DNA of 64,000 bases from Erythrobacter sp. (GCA_024642335.1 JAHEBH010000004.1:42780-106779), one strand, 5' to 3'. Counted from the stretch's first letter, positions 42,928 through 53,809 are shown. A program made the numbers and translations. Notes: generated from the letters alone by a model not told the origin.

Positions 42928-44550
42928 TCAGTGCCGGAAGTGACGCATCCCGGTGAACACCATGGCCAGGCCCGCCTCGTCCGCGGCCTTGATCACATCC
43001 TCGTCGCGCATTGCTCCGCCGGGCTGTATCACCACGCTTGCACCTGCTTCCAGCGCCACCTCGATGCCATCGGCAAAGGGCAGGAAGGCATCGGACGCCA
43101 TGGCGCTGCCCCTGGTGCGCGCTTCGGCCCAGCCCGCCGTTTCGGCAGCTTCGCGCGCACGCACCGCGGCGATGCGGCCCGAATCGCGCCGGTTCATCTG
43201 ACCGGCGCCGATTCCGGCGGTGGCCCCATCCCTGGCAAAGACGATGGCGTTGGACTTCACATGCTTGGCCACCTTCCAGGCGAAGAGGCAATCGGCCAGT
43301 TCCTGCGCGCTAGGCTGGCGCTTGCTGACGACCTTGAGGTCATCGGGCCCGATCTCGCCATTGTCGCGCGATTGCAGCAGCATGCCGCCCGCGATGGTCT
43401 TCATCTGGAAGCCAGGTCGCGCCGCATTGGGCAGAGCGTCCACCAGCAGCAGGCGCAGGTTCTTCTTGGCGGAAAAGGCGGCGCGGGCGGCATCGTCTGC
43501 CCCCGGCGCGATGACCACTTCGGTGAAGATTTCGCAGATCGCCTCTGCCGTAGGGCCATCGAGCGGCACATTGGTGGCGACAATCCCGCCGAATGCCGAA
43601 ACGCTGTCACAAGCCAGCGCCTCCTGCCACGCTTGCAGCAATGTCGCAGCCTGCGCCACACCGCAGGGGTTGGCGTGCTTGATGATCGCCACCGCCGGAT
43701 CGCCGCCAGCGAACTCCGCAATCAGCTCCAGCGCAGCATCGGCATCATTGTAATTGTTGTAGCTGAGTTCCTTGCCCTGCAACTGCACTGCCTGCGGAAT
43801 ACCGGGGGCATTGGTCGCCTGGGGGGTGTACACCGCCGCTATCTGATGCGGATTTTCGCCATAGCGCAGCGTATCCTTGAGCGTGAAGGCCAGCGGTAAT
43901 TTGTCGGCGAAGGGCGTGGCCTTAAGCGCTTCCGGTCCCAGCGGGTTCATGAAGGCATCGGCAAAGGCGAACCAGTTGGCGATTGCTGCGTCATAGCTGG
44001 CCGTTCTGGCATAGGCCTTGCCCGCCATGCGGATGCGGAAGGCAAGGCTGGTGGCGCCATCCTGCGCATCGAGTTCGGCCAGCAGCTCGGCATAGTCTGA
44101 AGGATCGGTGACAATGGTCACGAATGCGTGGTTCTTGGCGGAAGAGCGGACCATGGCAGGGCCGCCGATATCGATATTCTCGATAATCTCCTCGCGGCTC
44201 GCCCCGCGCGCCACGGTCTGTTCGAAGGGATAGAGATTGACCACCAGCAGGTCGATCGCGCCGATGCCATGCTCTGTCATGGACGCGACATGTTCGGCAT
44301 TGTCGCGCACCGCCAGCAGGCCGCCATGCACAACGGGGTGCAAGGTCTTGACGCGGCCATCCATCATTTCGGGAAAGCCGGTGAGATCGGAAATGTCCTT
44401 CACCGGCAGGCCCGCATCGCGAATTGCCTTTGCGGTGCCGCCGGTCGAGACCAGCTCCACGCCCTTGCCGGCCAGCGCCGAGGCCAGCTCGACAATACCT
44501 TCCTTGTCGGACACCGAGAGGAGTGCCCGCTTGATCGCAACCTGTGTCAT
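42928..44550 (-). CDS. purH: Bifunctional AICAR transformylase/IMP cyclohydrolase
   Basis: A 540-aa enzyme for the last two steps of IMP synthesis. The N-terminal IMP cyclohydrolase half starts [17 protein letters not shown], and the transformylase half carries [11 protein letters not shown]. Length is normal. It is the last gene of an operon with rpe and a heparinase-family gene and lies 10 bases after the latter. Confidence 0.97.
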   Translation of the reverse strand: MTQVAIKRALLSVSDKEGIVELASALAGKGVELVSTGGTAKAIRDAGLPVKDISDLTGFPEMMDGRVKTLHPVVHGGLLAVRDNAEHVASMTEHGIGAIDLLVVNLYPFEQTVARGASREEIIENIDIGGPAMVRSSAKNHAFVTIVTDPSDYAELLAELDAQDGATSLAFRIRMAGKAYARTASYDAAIANWFAFADAFMNPLGPEALKATPFADKLPLAFTLKDTLRYGENPHQIAAVYTPQATNAPGIPQAVQLQGKELSYNNYNDADAALELIAEFAGGDPAVAIIKHANPCGVAQAATLLQAWQEALACDSVSAFGGIVATNVPLDGPTAEAICEIFTEVVIAPGADDAARAAFSAKKNLRLLLVDALPNAARPGFQMKTIAGGMLLQSRDNGEIGPDDLKVVSKRQPSAQELADCLFAWKVAKHVKSNAIVFARDGATAGIGAGQMNRRDSGRIAAVRAREAAETAGWAEARTRGSAMASDAFLPFADGIEVALEAGASVVIQPGGAMRDEDVIKAADEAGLAMVFTGMRHFRH

Positions 44551-44560
44551 GCCGTGAAAT

Positions 44561-46447
44561 CTATCCCATTCTCTTCAGCAGCCAGCTGAAACTGCCGCCG
44601 CCGCGCGATGCGAGTCCCTGAATCACCAATTGCTCTACAGGATGCGGACGCCCTTCGCCATCGACCCAGAGGCTTTCTTCGGATTCGAGCTGTTCCGCCC
44701 CGGTGATGAATTGCCAATAGCTGCCATCTGGAAGCGACAGGGTGGCCCCGCGCCCGTTGTCCGTCAGCTTGAGGGATACCTGCGGCCCCAGATGGAAGCG
44801 CAAGGCATAGGGCACCATGCCGCGCTTGCCCTTGCGGCCCGAGGGGATGAGCAGGTCCTCGCCGCGCAATTCGCTGCCATCGTCGCGCATGATCAGGATG
44901 CGGCGGTGGACCAGGCCGAAACGCTGGGCATAGCCATCGTGACTTGCCTCGATCCGCGTAGCCTTGCCGTGATCGAGATCCACCGTGCGGCGATCGACCT
45001 CCACCTCTCCCACACCTGTCCCGAGCTTGCCATTGATCAGTACGGCAGTGGAATTGGCATCGCCCAGCACCAGCGTGGAATGCGCTGCCGTGGCGCGCAG
45101 GCCCTGCTCGATGCGCGAGGGCACTTGTCCGCCGGCAAAGGCAGACCCGCCGCAATTCACGATCAACCGGTAATCGCCGTGGCTGAACTCGAAGGCCAGC
45201 GTGGATGCGCAGCCATTGCGGGCGTGGCGCGCAAGTGGCGGGGGCGAGGTATCGAATTGCAGCACCGCCTGGCGGGGACGCGAGGTGATCCGCTGGTACC
45301 CCCACTGACGCGCATCGCGCAGCGGGCGGGTCCGCACGCCGCTTGCCCGCACCAGTTCCTCGATTCGCTCCGTCTTGACCGCACCGGAACCCTGCCAGTT
45401 GCCGAGCCCGCCATCGGCATGGGTCAGTGCCAGCAGCGGCGGAACCAGCAGGCCCAACATGGTCTCGATCGCCTGTGGCGGATCGCGGCTTACGGCGCGA
45501 TAACAGGCGGCAAGATCGACAAGCGCGGCGATCACATCCATCTGCGCCAGCGGGCTGCGCGACAGCACGCCGCCGTCATCGCCCACCAGATCTCCCAGCG
45601 CGCGGACAAGCCCTGCCTCTCCGAAAAGACGCCGCGGCTTGCCATGCGACAGTAGCAGGCCGGCAGCAGTAATGGCGCACCAGCCGATAACCTCGCCCTG
45701 CCGGTCATCCGCGCGCGTCACATGGCGATCAAGCCAGCGCGCAGTTTCCACCGTCGAATCGAGCAGGCGCTTGCGCAGCGCCTTGTCCTGCCCGGACATC
45801 AGCAGGGGCGCATGGACCAGCCAGGCAAGCAGGCGGTGAGCAGCATGTTCGACCTGCCAGGCCGCTCCCTTCCCCGCCGTGCCATTGGCATCGAGCCAGG
45901 AGGCCGCGATACGCTGGGCTGTCGGGGCGCATTGCGGCAACGAGCCACTGGTCCCCAGGTCGCGCAGCCAGTGGAAGCCATGGATCGTGCGGTTGAACGG
46001 CGGCGTGAGCTTGGCGACAGGCGAGAAATCGATCTGGGTAATCGGGGCCTTGACGCCGTGAACCAGGAAATGGCCCGCCCGCAAGGCCATGCCCGCCACG
46101 CGGTCGCCCGGAAGCGGGCTTTCGACACTGGCGAGCAGGCGTGTGCGTGCAGGCTTCGCGAATGGTGCGGCGAGCGTGGAGCCGGGAATGCCAAGCCGGT
46201 AGGCGAGGCGGATCAGCCGCTCACCAGCGCTGACCGGCGGAGCGCTGAAATCGGAAAGCACCAGCGCGCGCGTCGGCGCGAGGTCCTTTTCCTCTTCCGC
46301 GACCTGGTCCTTCGCAGCCGGTTTCGGACGGGAAGCAAGGACAAGCTCCTCCGGGCGATGATCTTCCAGCGGAATGGCCATCTGCTGCGGGCCTTCCCGC
46401 AAATGATCCCCGGTATCGTCACGCAGGCGGGAAGAAAGATCGTCCAT
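44561..46447 (-). CDS. Heparinase II/III family protein
   Basis: A 628-aa protein with an alpha-helical toroid N-terminal domain and a C-terminal beta-sandwich of the heparinase II/III type ([20 protein letters not shown] begins this domain). The ATG at 46447 is 2 bases from the rpe stop. No signal peptide was seen. In sphingomonads this gene is regularly found between rpe and purH; its substrate there is not known. A polysaccharide lyase role is inferred from the family. Confidence 0.8.
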   Translation of the reverse strand: MDDLSSRLRDDTGDHLREGPQQMAIPLEDHRPEELVLASRPKPAAKDQVAEEEKDLAPTRALVLSDFSAPPVSAGERLIRLAYRLGIPGSTLAAPFAKPARTRLLASVESPLPGDRVAGMALRAGHFLVHGVKAPITQIDFSPVAKLTPPFNRTIHGFHWLRDLGTSGSLPQCAPTAQRIAASWLDANGTAGKGAAWQVEHAAHRLLAWLVHAPLLMSGQDKALRKRLLDSTVETARWLDRHVTRADDRQGEVIGWCAITAAGLLLSHGKPRRLFGEAGLVRALGDLVGDDGGVLSRSPLAQMDVIAALVDLAACYRAVSRDPPQAIETMLGLLVPPLLALTHADGGLGNWQGSGAVKTERIEELVRASGVRTRPLRDARQWGYQRITSRPRQAVLQFDTSPPPLARHARNGCASTLAFEFSHGDYRLIVNCGGSAFAGGQVPSRIEQGLRATAAHSTLVLGDANSTAVLINGKLGTGVGEVEVDRRTVDLDHGKATRIEASHDGYAQRFGLVHRRILIMRDDGSELRGEDLLIPSGRKGKRGMVPYALRFHLGPQVSLKLTDNGRGATLSLPDGSYWQFITGAEQLESEESLWVDGEGRPHPVEQLVIQGLASRGGGSFSWLLKRMG

Positions 46448-46449
46448 GC

Positions 46450-47109
46450 CTATTCGCCCTTCAGTGCCCGGATGTTGGCGGCATAGTGTGCTGGTCCGCC
46501 CTTGAACGTGGCCGATCCCGCCACCAGGACATCGGCCCCCGCATCCACGCATTGCCGCGCGGTTTCGACGTTCACGCCGCCATCGACTTCGATCAGCACG
46601 TCGAGCCCGCGCTTGTCGATCGCCTGGCGGATCGCCTCGATCTTGCGCAACTGGCTGGAAATGAAGCTCTGCCCGCCGAAACCGGGATTGACGCTCATCA
46701 CCAGCACGAGGTCGATTTCCTCGTAGAGGTAATCGAGCATCTTGGCGGGCGTGCCGGGATTGAGCGAGAGCCCCGCCTTCTTGCCCAGCGCCCTGATCGC
46801 CTGCACGCTGCGGTGGACATGCGGGCCGGCTTCGGGATGTACGGTGATGATATCCGCGCCCGCTTCGGCGAACTGCTCGATCCACCTGTCTACCGGCGAC
46901 ACCATCAGGTGCACATCGAAGACCTTGTCGCTATGCGGGCGCAGTGCCTTGACCACGGCTGGGCCAATGGTCAGGTTGGGAACGAAATGGCCATCCATCA
47001 CATCGACATGGATCCAGTCCGCCCCCGCCGCGTCGATCGCGCGCACCTCTTCGCCCAGCCGGGCGAAATCGGCCGAAAGGATCGAAGGCGAGATGAGCGG
47101 AGACGTCAT
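46450..47109 (-). CDS. rpe: Ribulose-phosphate 3-epimerase
   Basis: A 219-aa TIM-barrel epimerase of the pentose phosphate pathway. [44 protein letters not shown] and the C-terminal DGGVN are diagnostic, and contain metal ligands His and Asp. The ATG at 47109 is chosen over an upstream extension on family length. It starts the rpe-heparinase-purH operon. Confidence 0.96.
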   Translation of the reverse strand: MTSPLISPSILSADFARLGEEVRAIDAAGADWIHVDVMDGHFVPNLTIGPAVVKALRPHSDKVFDVHLMVSPVDRWIEQFAEAGADIITVHPEAGPHVHRSVQAIRALGKKAGLSLNPGTPAKMLDYLYEEIDLVLVMSVNPGFGGQSFISSQLRKIEAIRQAIDKRGLDVLIEVDGGVNVETARQCVDAGADVLVAGSATFKGGPAHYAANIRALKGE

Positions 47110-47357
47110 GACTGTGGCTATCGGCGTTACGCCTCTGCGAATCGGCGAACAAGCGGGCAAGGGCCCATTTTCCACACGGGCGAGAGAAGTAGACTTGCCA
47201 ATAGTCATGCCAAATGCTGACAGACCGCTTCAGCAGGCATTCACTGGCACGAATCCAGTATTGCCGCAGGAGACATTCTGGCCCTGCTGTCTCCCGCAGC
47301 GTCTTTTCTGGCGCACAAGCTGTCCCACATAGGCCAACGGATCGTTTTGGATCGAGC

Positions 47358-47861
47358 ATGATGCACAGAATTCGCAGCGCTTCATTTGCGCTGGCCCTGG
47401 CTGGAACATTTTGTGCCGTCCTTGCGGCGGTTTCGCCCGCGCACGCCCAATACCGGCAGGAAATCACCAATGACCCGGCAGTTTGCCGAGGGCAGGGACC
47501 ATCGATCCGTGTCAATATCTCGGAGATCAGGAGTGCGGACGGTGCCGTTCGTGTGCAGCTCTACCGCGGGATAGAGGAAGACTGGCTGGCAAGCGGCCGC
47601 TGGATCTATCGCATCGAAGCACCCGCGCGGCAGGGATCCATGAGTTTCTGCCTCCCCGTTCCCCGCGCAGGCACCTATGGCGTTGCCGTGCGGCACGATG
47701 TCAATGGCAATGGCCAGACCGACATCATGCGCGATGGCGGTGCAATGTCGAACAACCCCAGCATTAACATCTTCAACCTCGGCAAGCCGAGCTACCGCAA
47801 GACGCGTTTCGAAGTCGGCAATGCGCCCGTCACCATCAATATCCGCATGCGCTACATGTAG
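47358..47861 (+). CDS. Exported DUF2141 protein 1
   Basis: About 167 aa with a signal peptide (cleavage near SPAHAQ). The mature part has the DUF2141 layout: strand VRVQLYR, then GTYGVAVRHDVNGNGQTDIM, a calcium-loop-like acidic/asparagine-rich turn, and the ending FEVGNAPVTINIRMRYM. Two ATGs (47358, 47361) are possible. Two cysteines (CRGQ, FCLP) might form a disulphide. A second member is at 54490. Confidence 0.8.
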   Translation: MMHRIRSASFALALAGTFCAVLAAVSPAHAQYRQEITNDPAVCRGQGPSIRVNISEIRSADGAVRVQLYRGIEEDWLASGRWIYRIEAPARQGSMSFCLPVPRAGTYGVAVRHDVNGNGQTDIMRDGGAMSNNPSINIFNLGKPSYRKTRFEVGNAPVTINIRMRYM

Positions 47862-47877
47862 GCTGTGCCGCCGGGCC

Positions 47878-48771
47878 TCAGTTGCTGCGTCTGGCGCGCC
47901 AGACCTGCCATAGGACCTGCGGCGCGGCGAGAATCGGGTGCTTCTCGCGCCAGGGCGTCAGCTTGACCTTCACGCCGGTATGCCGCTCCACCTTCCAGGC
48001 AGCATAACGGCCCGCCCCTTCGAAAGTGCGCGTGGCGCGCAGCAGGCGGGCGATGTTGAGCGCCTTGCCCCAGCGCCGTCGCTTGTTCCACCAGCGCAAG
48101 ATAGCCTGCTTTTGTGAAACCGGCAGTTGCGGCGCTATCCGCCCGTCAAGCTGCGCGAAGGAAATGCCTTCAGACTCCATGGCCGCAGGCAGGAGGCCGG
48201 TGAAATGCTCCGCATTGGCCTCCAGTATGGAGTTCTCGCGCCCCGGCTTCTCCACCCGCAATTCGGCCTTGTATGTGGAGCGGAACAGCGCCCCCCAGTA
48301 ATCCGCCTCGTCGCCCTCATCAGGCCCGACCGCCACAGCGAGACGGACCGCAGTGCGCGCAGCATGGCCCAGCGCATCCAGTACCGCATCGCGCGCGGCA
48401 AGATCGCGGAAGAACACAAGGGCGCAAGGCTGCACGAAACGCGCCCAGATCGTCGTATCCACCGTCTCGCCGCGACAGGCCTCGGCGAATTTGGCAAGCG
48501 TCATGGTCGCGATCTTGGCGCGAAGCGTCTCCTCGCCATTTTCCCATTCGCGGTAGGAGACGCGGGGCCATAATCCGGTCTCCGGCGCGCCGGGGGTGAG
48601 CACATAGTAGTCGATCACGCCTTCCAGCGATCCGGTACGCAGGTTGGAGCCGTAGAAGAGGACCGCCTGCGCCTGCGCCTCTTCGGTCAGGCGCTCCGCG
48701 AATGCGGAAATGGCGGGATGGACTTCGCGATCCAGCACCACGCCTATGCGCGCGGCCAGATCGCTGCTCAC
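47878..48771 (-). CDS. Tam41-like nucleotidyltransferase (candidate CDP-lipid synthase)
   Basis: A 297-aa soluble protein. FYGSNLRTGSLEGVIDYYVLTP (in parts) contains a nucleotidyltransferase GS at 41-42 and Asp54, with the second acidic residue replaced by Tyr, as in Tam41, the mitochondrial CDP-diacylglycerol synthase. Later segments (IWARFVQPCALVFFRD, LFRSTYKAELRVEKPGRENSI) follow the Tam41 order of motifs. The start GTG at 48771 overlaps the lipid kinase stop by four bases. Activation of a lipid phosphate with CTP is the leading hypothesis. The family match is from motif reading only. Confidence 0.6.
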   Translation of the reverse strand: MSSDLAARIGVVLDREVHPAISAFAERLTEEAQAQAVLFYGSNLRTGSLEGVIDYYVLTPGAPETGLWPRVSYREWENGEETLRAKIATMTLAKFAEACRGETVDTTIWARFVQPCALVFFRDLAARDAVLDALGHAARTAVRLAVAVGPDEGDEADYWGALFRSTYKAELRVEKPGRENSILEANAEHFTGLLPAAMESEGISFAQLDGRIAPQLPVSQKQAILRWWNKRRRWGKALNIARLLRATRTFEGAGRYAAWKVERHTGVKVKLTPWREKHPILAAPQVLWQVWRARRSN

Positions 48772-49808
48772 GGGACGATGAAGCGCAGGGCCGGGCCGGG
48801 CGTGACGCGATAGGCACCTTGCGGAAAAGCCTCGCCATCAAGGATGAAGCGATCCGAGATGTCGAATTCGAAACCATCCAGGCCATGCGTGTGATAACCC
48901 TGCCTGCGCGTCCCTGTGCCCACATTACCTCGAAAAATCAATGGAATGCGCAGGAGAAGTCGACGGCGCGAATTATCGAACAGGGCAAGGCGTATCGGCG
49001 CCGCCATATGCTTGAAAGGGCGCAGGCCCGCCGGGAACGTGTGCAAGGTGGAGGCGAACATCAGGTAACGCTCATCAAGCGGCGCACCGCCCGCGTGTTC
49101 GAATTCCGCTCCGTCACTGCTGCGCAGACGCATGCGCGTACCGCGCCGCCAGATATTGTCGCGTCCGCCGAAAAAGGCCTGGAACACACTCCAGATCGTG
49201 GTCACGCCCACAACCGCAGCATCGAAAGCACCAAACCTGTGTGCATCCTGCCCCAGGCTGATGGCGGAAGTGAAGGCACCGGCGCCGAGGACAAAACCGC
49301 GCACCTGCGCGCTTTCATCATCGCGTTGCGCCACAACCAGCGGATGCCGGGTAACGGCGTGCTGCTGCTTGGCGGCGGCCAGCGCATCCGCCAGCGTCCA
49401 GCCGGACGAAATGCCCAGGTCATGCGCCAGCGCATTGGTCTTTCCGCTGGGAAGAAGGATCAACCCCGGCCAGGATTCACCGAAAAAGCTCGCGCCATGC
49501 GTGATGACATCGCGCACCGTGCCATCCCCGCCGTCGATGGCGATATAATCGACATTCTGGGCGGCAAAATCCGCGAGGATCCCGTGCAGTTCGCTGCGCT
49601 TGCGCGGCGTCGCCACAATAACGCCAGGCCCTTCGCCCAACTTGTCGGCGGCGCCCTCATTGCCGTGGCTGCGCGGATTGCGGATCAGCCCGACCAGCGG
49701 TTCGCTGCGCGCAGGCGCCATGGTCCGCTCCGAAAGGGGGCGGTCTGCCATATCGACCTGCGGAAGGTGGTCGAACAGATGAATGGCACCATGCATGCCC
49801 ATCGCCAT
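48768..49808 (-). CDS. Diacylglycerol kinase-family lipid kinase
   Basis: A 346-aa protein with the DAGK/LCB5/YegS ATP site IDGGDGTVRDVI (GGDGT at 93-97), LILLPSGKTNALAHDLG and C-terminal FILDGEAFPQG. The ATG at 49808 has AAGGAG 9 bases upstream. It phosphorylates a hydroxyl of a membrane lipid, such as diacylglycerol, sphingosine or ceramide. It is translationally coupled to the Tam41-like gene. Sphingomonads make sphingolipids, so ceramide is a plausible substrate (inference). Confidence 0.87.
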   Translation of the reverse strand: MAMGMHGAIHLFDHLPQVDMADRPLSERTMAPARSEPLVGLIRNPRSHGNEGAADKLGEGPGVIVATPRKRSELHGILADFAAQNVDYIAIDGGDGTVRDVITHGASFFGESWPGLILLPSGKTNALAHDLGISSGWTLADALAAAKQQHAVTRHPLVVAQRDDESAQVRGFVLGAGAFTSAISLGQDAHRFGAFDAAVVGVTTIWSVFQAFFGGRDNIWRRGTRMRLRSSDGAEFEHAGGAPLDERYLMFASTLHTFPAGLRPFKHMAAPIRLALFDNSRRRLLLRIPLIFRGNVGTGTRRQGYHTHGLDGFEFDISDRFILDGEAFPQGAYRVTPGPALRFIVP

Positions 49809-50018
49809 AAACACGCGCTCCTTCGAATTACCACGGCAATTATGCGTTTCGCTGCGAACTGTCGTGAAGCCGCAACAGTCTGCCGCACTCCTTGGTGAAA
49901 TCGCGCTACAGTGCCACCGCATACCCTGAATTTGCTTGCCACGATAGGTTCCCCGGTGAAACTGGCAAGCGCTTCGTGGCGCTGGCGCAACGGTCTTGTG
50001 CGCGATAGAAGCTGTTTC

Positions 50019-51215
50019 ATGCTGACAGAAAGCCTGCTCGCCTCCGCCCGCGCGATCGAACCGCGCATCGTTTCACTGCGCCGCGCCATCCATGCCGAGC
50101 CCGAACTGGGCCTCGAAACGCCGCTGACGCTGGCCAAGGTTCGCGCCGAACTGGCCGACCTGCCGCTGACATGGCGCGAGGGGACTTCGGCTACGGGTGC
50201 GGTTGCCGTGCTCCAGGGGGGCAGGCCGGGCAAGACCGCCCTGTTGCGCGGCGACATGGATGCCCTGCCGATGCAGGAAAATACCGGCCTGCCCTTTGCC
50301 TCCACCATTGCCGGGCGCATGCACGCCTGCGGGCACGATACGCACACAGCCATGCTGGCGGGAGCGGCGCGGATCCTAGCAGAAAGGCGCGGGGAGATCG
50401 CCGGGGAGGTGCATTTCATGTTCCAGCCGGGGGAAGAGGGATTTCACGGTGCGCGCTACATGATCGAGGACGGCCTGCTCGATCCTCTCCCCGATGCCGC
50501 CTTCGCCCTGCACATCATCCCCAATGCCGCGCATGGCATTATCGCGGGCAAGGAAGGCGCGATGATGGCCGCTGCGGATACATTCGATATCACCGTGCGC
50601 GGCATGGGCGGGCACGCTTCGCTGCCGCATGACGCGATCGATCCCATTCCCGTAGCGGCAGAAATCATCACCGCATTGCAGGCCATGGTCACCCGCCGCT
50701 TTTCGGCTGCCGAGGCCACGGTGGTCACCACCACGCAGCTGGATGCTGGCACAGCGCACAACGTCATTCCCGACATCGCCGAATTGCGCGGCACGATACG
50801 CACGCTTTCCGCCGAACGGCGCGAGGCCGTTCATGGTGCCATGCATGAAGTAGCGTCGGGCGTGGCCGCAGCGCATGGCTGCAGCGTCGAGGTGGTGATT
50901 ACAGAGGGCTTTCCCGTCACGCTCAACGATTCCCGCGCCATCGCCCTGGGCAAGGCCGTGGCAATCGAAATGGGCGGCGAGGAAAAGTGGCACCAGCTTC
51001 CCCACGCGCTGATGGGGGCGGAGGACTTCTCCTACGTGCTGCAGAAAGTTCCCGGTGCGATGTTCTTCCTGGGCGTCGCCGAAGAAGGGGCAGACTGGCG
51101 CACCTGCTGCGGCATCCACAACAACCGCATGGTGGTCGATGAAAAGACCCTGCCCAAGGGCTCTGCCTTCCTCGCAAGCTGCGCGGCGAAGTTCCTGGAA
51201 GAGGGTTGGAGCTAA
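50019..51215 (+). CDS. M20D family amidohydrolase
   Basis: A 398-aa metallopeptidase-fold amidohydrolase with MHACGHDTHTAML and QPGEEGFHGAR metal motifs, and LRGDMDALPMQE. It resembles hippurate and indole-acetyl-amino-acid hydrolases. The ATG at 50019 gives the standard N-terminus for the family. No signal peptide. It probably releases an acid from an N-acyl amino acid or cleaves a similar amide. Confidence 0.9.
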   Translation: MLTESLLASARAIEPRIVSLRRAIHAEPELGLETPLTLAKVRAELADLPLTWREGTSATGAVAVLQGGRPGKTALLRGDMDALPMQENTGLPFASTIAGRMHACGHDTHTAMLAGAARILAERRGEIAGEVHFMFQPGEEGFHGARYMIEDGLLDPLPDAAFALHIIPNAAHGIIAGKEGAMMAAADTFDITVRGMGGHASLPHDAIDPIPVAAEIITALQAMVTRRFSAAEATVVTTTQLDAGTAHNVIPDIAELRGTIRTLSAERREAVHGAMHEVASGVAAAHGCSVEVVITEGFPVTLNDSRAIALGKAVAIEMGGEEKWHQLPHALMGAEDFSYVLQKVPGAMFFLGVAEEGADWRTCCGIHNNRMVVDEKTLPKGSAFLASCAAKFLEEGWS

Positions 51216-51236
51216 CGCTCCCAGCCGGTCGCAAGA

Positions 51237-51313
<77 letters not shown>

Positions 51314-51387
51314 AGCAGCGCGCCGCCTAGCAACAGGCTGGCGGCGCGCCAAGCGCTAATCTTTGTGGTGGGATGCTGCCCGCGCCG

Positions 51388-51792
51388 TTACTGGCGCGAA
51401 CCGCTTGCACTAAACTGGTTGAGATGCGTGCCGTCGGGCTTGGTAATGGTAACGTTGAAGCCGCCATTACGGTCATCGCGCAGCGGGTAATAGGTGAGGT
51501 TGATCACCTGGCCCGGCGCCACGGAGCGGCGTGACCAGCCATAGCGCACCAGATGGTTGGGGCTCATCCCTTCGAAGGCCCAGCGATTGCCGGCTGCATC
51601 GCGGGCGTAGAGGAAGGTGTGCGGGTTGGTCCATTCCCAGCGCTCCACCGTCATGTTGGACAGCGCCTTTTCTTCCCCCCACGCGAACATGGCAGTGGAA
51701 TGATGGGCGGAACCGGGAACGGACAGAGCCATGGCTCCGACCAGGGCGAGGGCGCATCCGGACAGGGCGCGGCGAAGGGTTGTGGCTTTCAT
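51388..51792 (-). CDS. Exported DUF6152 family protein
   Basis: A 134-aa secreted protein with a signal peptide ending near PGSAHH. The mature start HHSTAMFAWGEE and the pattern VERWEWTNPHTFLYA are typical of DUF6152. Function unknown. It is divergent from the exported gene at 51976, and such pairs recur in sphingomonads. Confidence 0.8.
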   Translation of the reverse strand: MKATTLRRALSGCALALVGAMALSVPGSAHHSTAMFAWGEEKALSNMTVERWEWTNPHTFLYARDAAGNRWAFEGMSPNHLVRYGWSRRSVAPGQVINLTYYPLRDDRNGGFNVTITKPDGTHLNQFSASGSRQ

Positions 51793-51975
51793 GCTCTCTC
51801 TCCTGCGACAGGATGGCTGAACACATCCTGAGCGATCCGTGATCCCTTTGCCAGCAAGATCGGGACGGAATCAAGCGCCACGCTTGACTTGATACGAATT
51901 GCGACATCAATTGCATGGGCAAGGTCGATAGGATCGATAGTAAGGTCGCAAGGGATCTTCCGGGAGAGAACGGGA

Positions 51976-52764
51976 ATGACGTTTACGGTACGTTTGGCGC
52001 AGCTTTCTGCTGTTGGTGCAGCTATTGTTCTGGCGAGTCCTGCGCTGGCGCAGGATGAAGGCGCGGCAGAGGAATTCGCGCCGGGCCGCGCAACCGCCTA
52101 TTCCGAAGTGCTCGACCTGCCCGACTGGACGGGCATCTGGTACCCCGATTGGGGCCGCCTGTTTGGCGAACGCGCCATCCCGCCGCAGCTGACCCCGGCG
52201 GCGCAGGAAGCCTACGACGCCTATCAGCAATCGATTCGTGAAAACGGCCCCAACCAGGAAGCGCAGGCACAATGCCTGCCGCCCGGCATCCCCGGCGTGA
52301 TGCAGCAGCCCTATCCGATCGAGATACTCTTTTCCCCTGGCCGGGTGACCATCATAACCGAAGCCTATGAACAGATCCGCCGCATCTACACCGACGGGCG
52401 CAAGCTGCCCGAGGATCCCGACCTGTTCTTCAACGGCAATTCGGTAGGGTTCTGGGAAGGCAACATGCTGGTGGTGGATACCGTCGGCCTGCACCCGGAA
52501 ACCAATATTGCCGCCGGCATCAAGCATACCGAAGCGAGCCATGTGCACGAACATATCTATATGCCCGGCCCCGGGGAGATGGTGATCGAATATACGATCA
52601 CCAATCCCGAGATTCTGGCGGAGCCTTACCGTACCAAGATCGCCTATCGCCTCGATAATGAGTTCCCCTTGCGCGAATATGTCTGTGCGGAAAACAACCG
52701 CCTGCAATCAGGCGAGAACGGCGCGAATATCGATCTGGGGTTCGATCACCTGGACGACGAATAG
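51976..52764 (+). CDS. Exported conserved protein, DUF6152-associated
   Basis: A 262-aa secreted protein. The signal peptide ends in SPALAQ, and the mature protein begins with an acidic stretch, then DLPDWTGIWYPDWGRLF. A Cys in QAQCLPPGIPGVM and the pattern FWEGNMLVVDTVGL are recognisable repeats of a family encoded beside DUF6152 genes. I cannot name its function; binding of a small molecule or envelope structure is conceivable. Confidence 0.7.
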   Translation: MTFTVRLAQLSAVGAAIVLASPALAQDEGAAEEFAPGRATAYSEVLDLPDWTGIWYPDWGRLFGERAIPPQLTPAAQEAYDAYQQSIRENGPNQEAQAQCLPPGIPGVMQQPYPIEILFSPGRVTIITEAYEQIRRIYTDGRKLPEDPDLFFNGNSVGFWEGNMLVVDTVGLHPETNIAAGIKHTEASHVHEHIYMPGPGEMVIEYTITNPEILAEPYRTKIAYRLDNEFPLREYVCAENNRLQSGENGANIDLGFDHLDDE

Positions 52765-52814
52765 CGCTGCGACGCTAACCAAATGGCAAGCAGCGAGGGG
52801 CTAGTGTCCCTCGC

Positions 52815-53183
52815 ATGAATGCTGTCCACTCCAGTTTCGGCGGCTCGGCTATCCCGTTGCTGTTGGACGCCGACACCACCAGCATGCGCTGGTCTACGCT
52901 CACAGGCGCAGGCAATATCGTGGCGGCACTGGCAGGCGAGCAGCGCGAGGAAGGCGTTCCGCAGATCCGTGAGTTCACCGTCCTTCTGCAGGATTGCCCG
53001 ACCTGGAAACGCGAGCTGGTTGAGCGCAGCGTGAACGATCTTGCCGCAATCATGCAGCCTGGCATGGCCACTCTGCTTTCGCTCAACCAGCGCGGGGCAG
53101 ATATCCAGCCTGCTGCCCGGGCCCTGTGGCAGGAGTTTGTTGCCGCACGCGCTGCTGTCGTGGACCTGCTGGCAGGCGTGTAG
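52815..53183 (+). CDS. Hypothetical protein, 122 aa
   Basis: A short, soluble, mostly helical protein rich in Ala, Leu and Glu, with no recognised motif. It sits between two well-supported genes on the same strand and its third-position GC fits real coding. Function unknown. Confidence 0.6.
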   Translation: MNAVHSSFGGSAIPLLLDADTTSMRWSTLTGAGNIVAALAGEQREEGVPQIREFTVLLQDCPTWKRELVERSVNDLAAIMQPGMATLLSLNQRGADIQPAARALWQEFVAARAAVVDLLAGV

Positions 53184-53262
53184 GCACCTTGCGGCGCGCG
53201 GTCCGTCGCGCGCCGACCCGATCCACCTTGACGATGTTCCTATTTCGTTCCAGTCTTGTGGC

Positions 53263-53769
53263 ATGACCGATTCGCCCCTGCCCAATCCGGCTTTCGATGT
53301 CAGCGAACTGCGTTCGCGCGAAGTCGCGCGCGGCATCGTCCGGCTCTTTGCGCGCAACGATATCTGGGTGCTGCCCGAAATGCCGCTGCGCAACAACCGC
53401 CGGGCTGACCTGATGGGGGTCGATCCGAAGGGCCATATCATCATCGTGGAGATCAAGACCGCACGGGGAGACCTGATGGGCGATGGCAAATGGCCCGATT
53501 ATCTCGATTTCTGCGACCGCTTCTTCTGGGGCCTTCCGCCCGAACTCGATCGCGCCTGCCTGGAAGAGGAGGATTTTCGCCCCGACATGTGCGGCGTGAT
53601 CGTGGCTGATGCCTATGATGCGGAGATCATCCGTCCCGCTCCCAGCCACCCGCTCGCCGCTTCGCGCCGCAAGGTGGAGGTGGAGCGCCTCGCCCGCGCC
53701 GCCTTGCGGCGATTTGCGGTGCAGGCAGACCAGGCTTGCGAGCCCTGGGCCATCCAGCGCGAAAAGTAG
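53263..53769 (+). CDS. mmcB: MmcB family DNA repair protein
   Basis: A 168-aa protein with a nuclease-like core (RRADLMGVDPKG, then IIIVEIKTARGD), which fits a PD-(D/E)xK active site. It matches MmcB (DUF2128), first defined in Caulobacter as a mitomycin C resistance gene with SOS control. The ATG at 53263 is the natural start for the family. No LexA box was recognised upstream. Confidence 0.85.
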   Translation: MTDSPLPNPAFDVSELRSREVARGIVRLFARNDIWVLPEMPLRNNRRADLMGVDPKGHIIIVEIKTARGDLMGDGKWPDYLDFCDRFFWGLPPELDRACLEEEDFRPDMCGVIVADAYDAEIIRPAPSHPLAASRRKVEVERLARAALRRFAVQADQACEPWAIQREK

Positions 53770-53809
53770 CTCTGGGCACGCACCGGAAGGCGAGGCATAA
53801 GCCAGAGCC

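Noticed and set aside
47230..47300. GGAGAC/GTCTCC inverted repeat upstream of the first DUF2141 gene
   Set aside because: Arms are short and separated by about 14 bases, which is likely to occur by chance in this composition.
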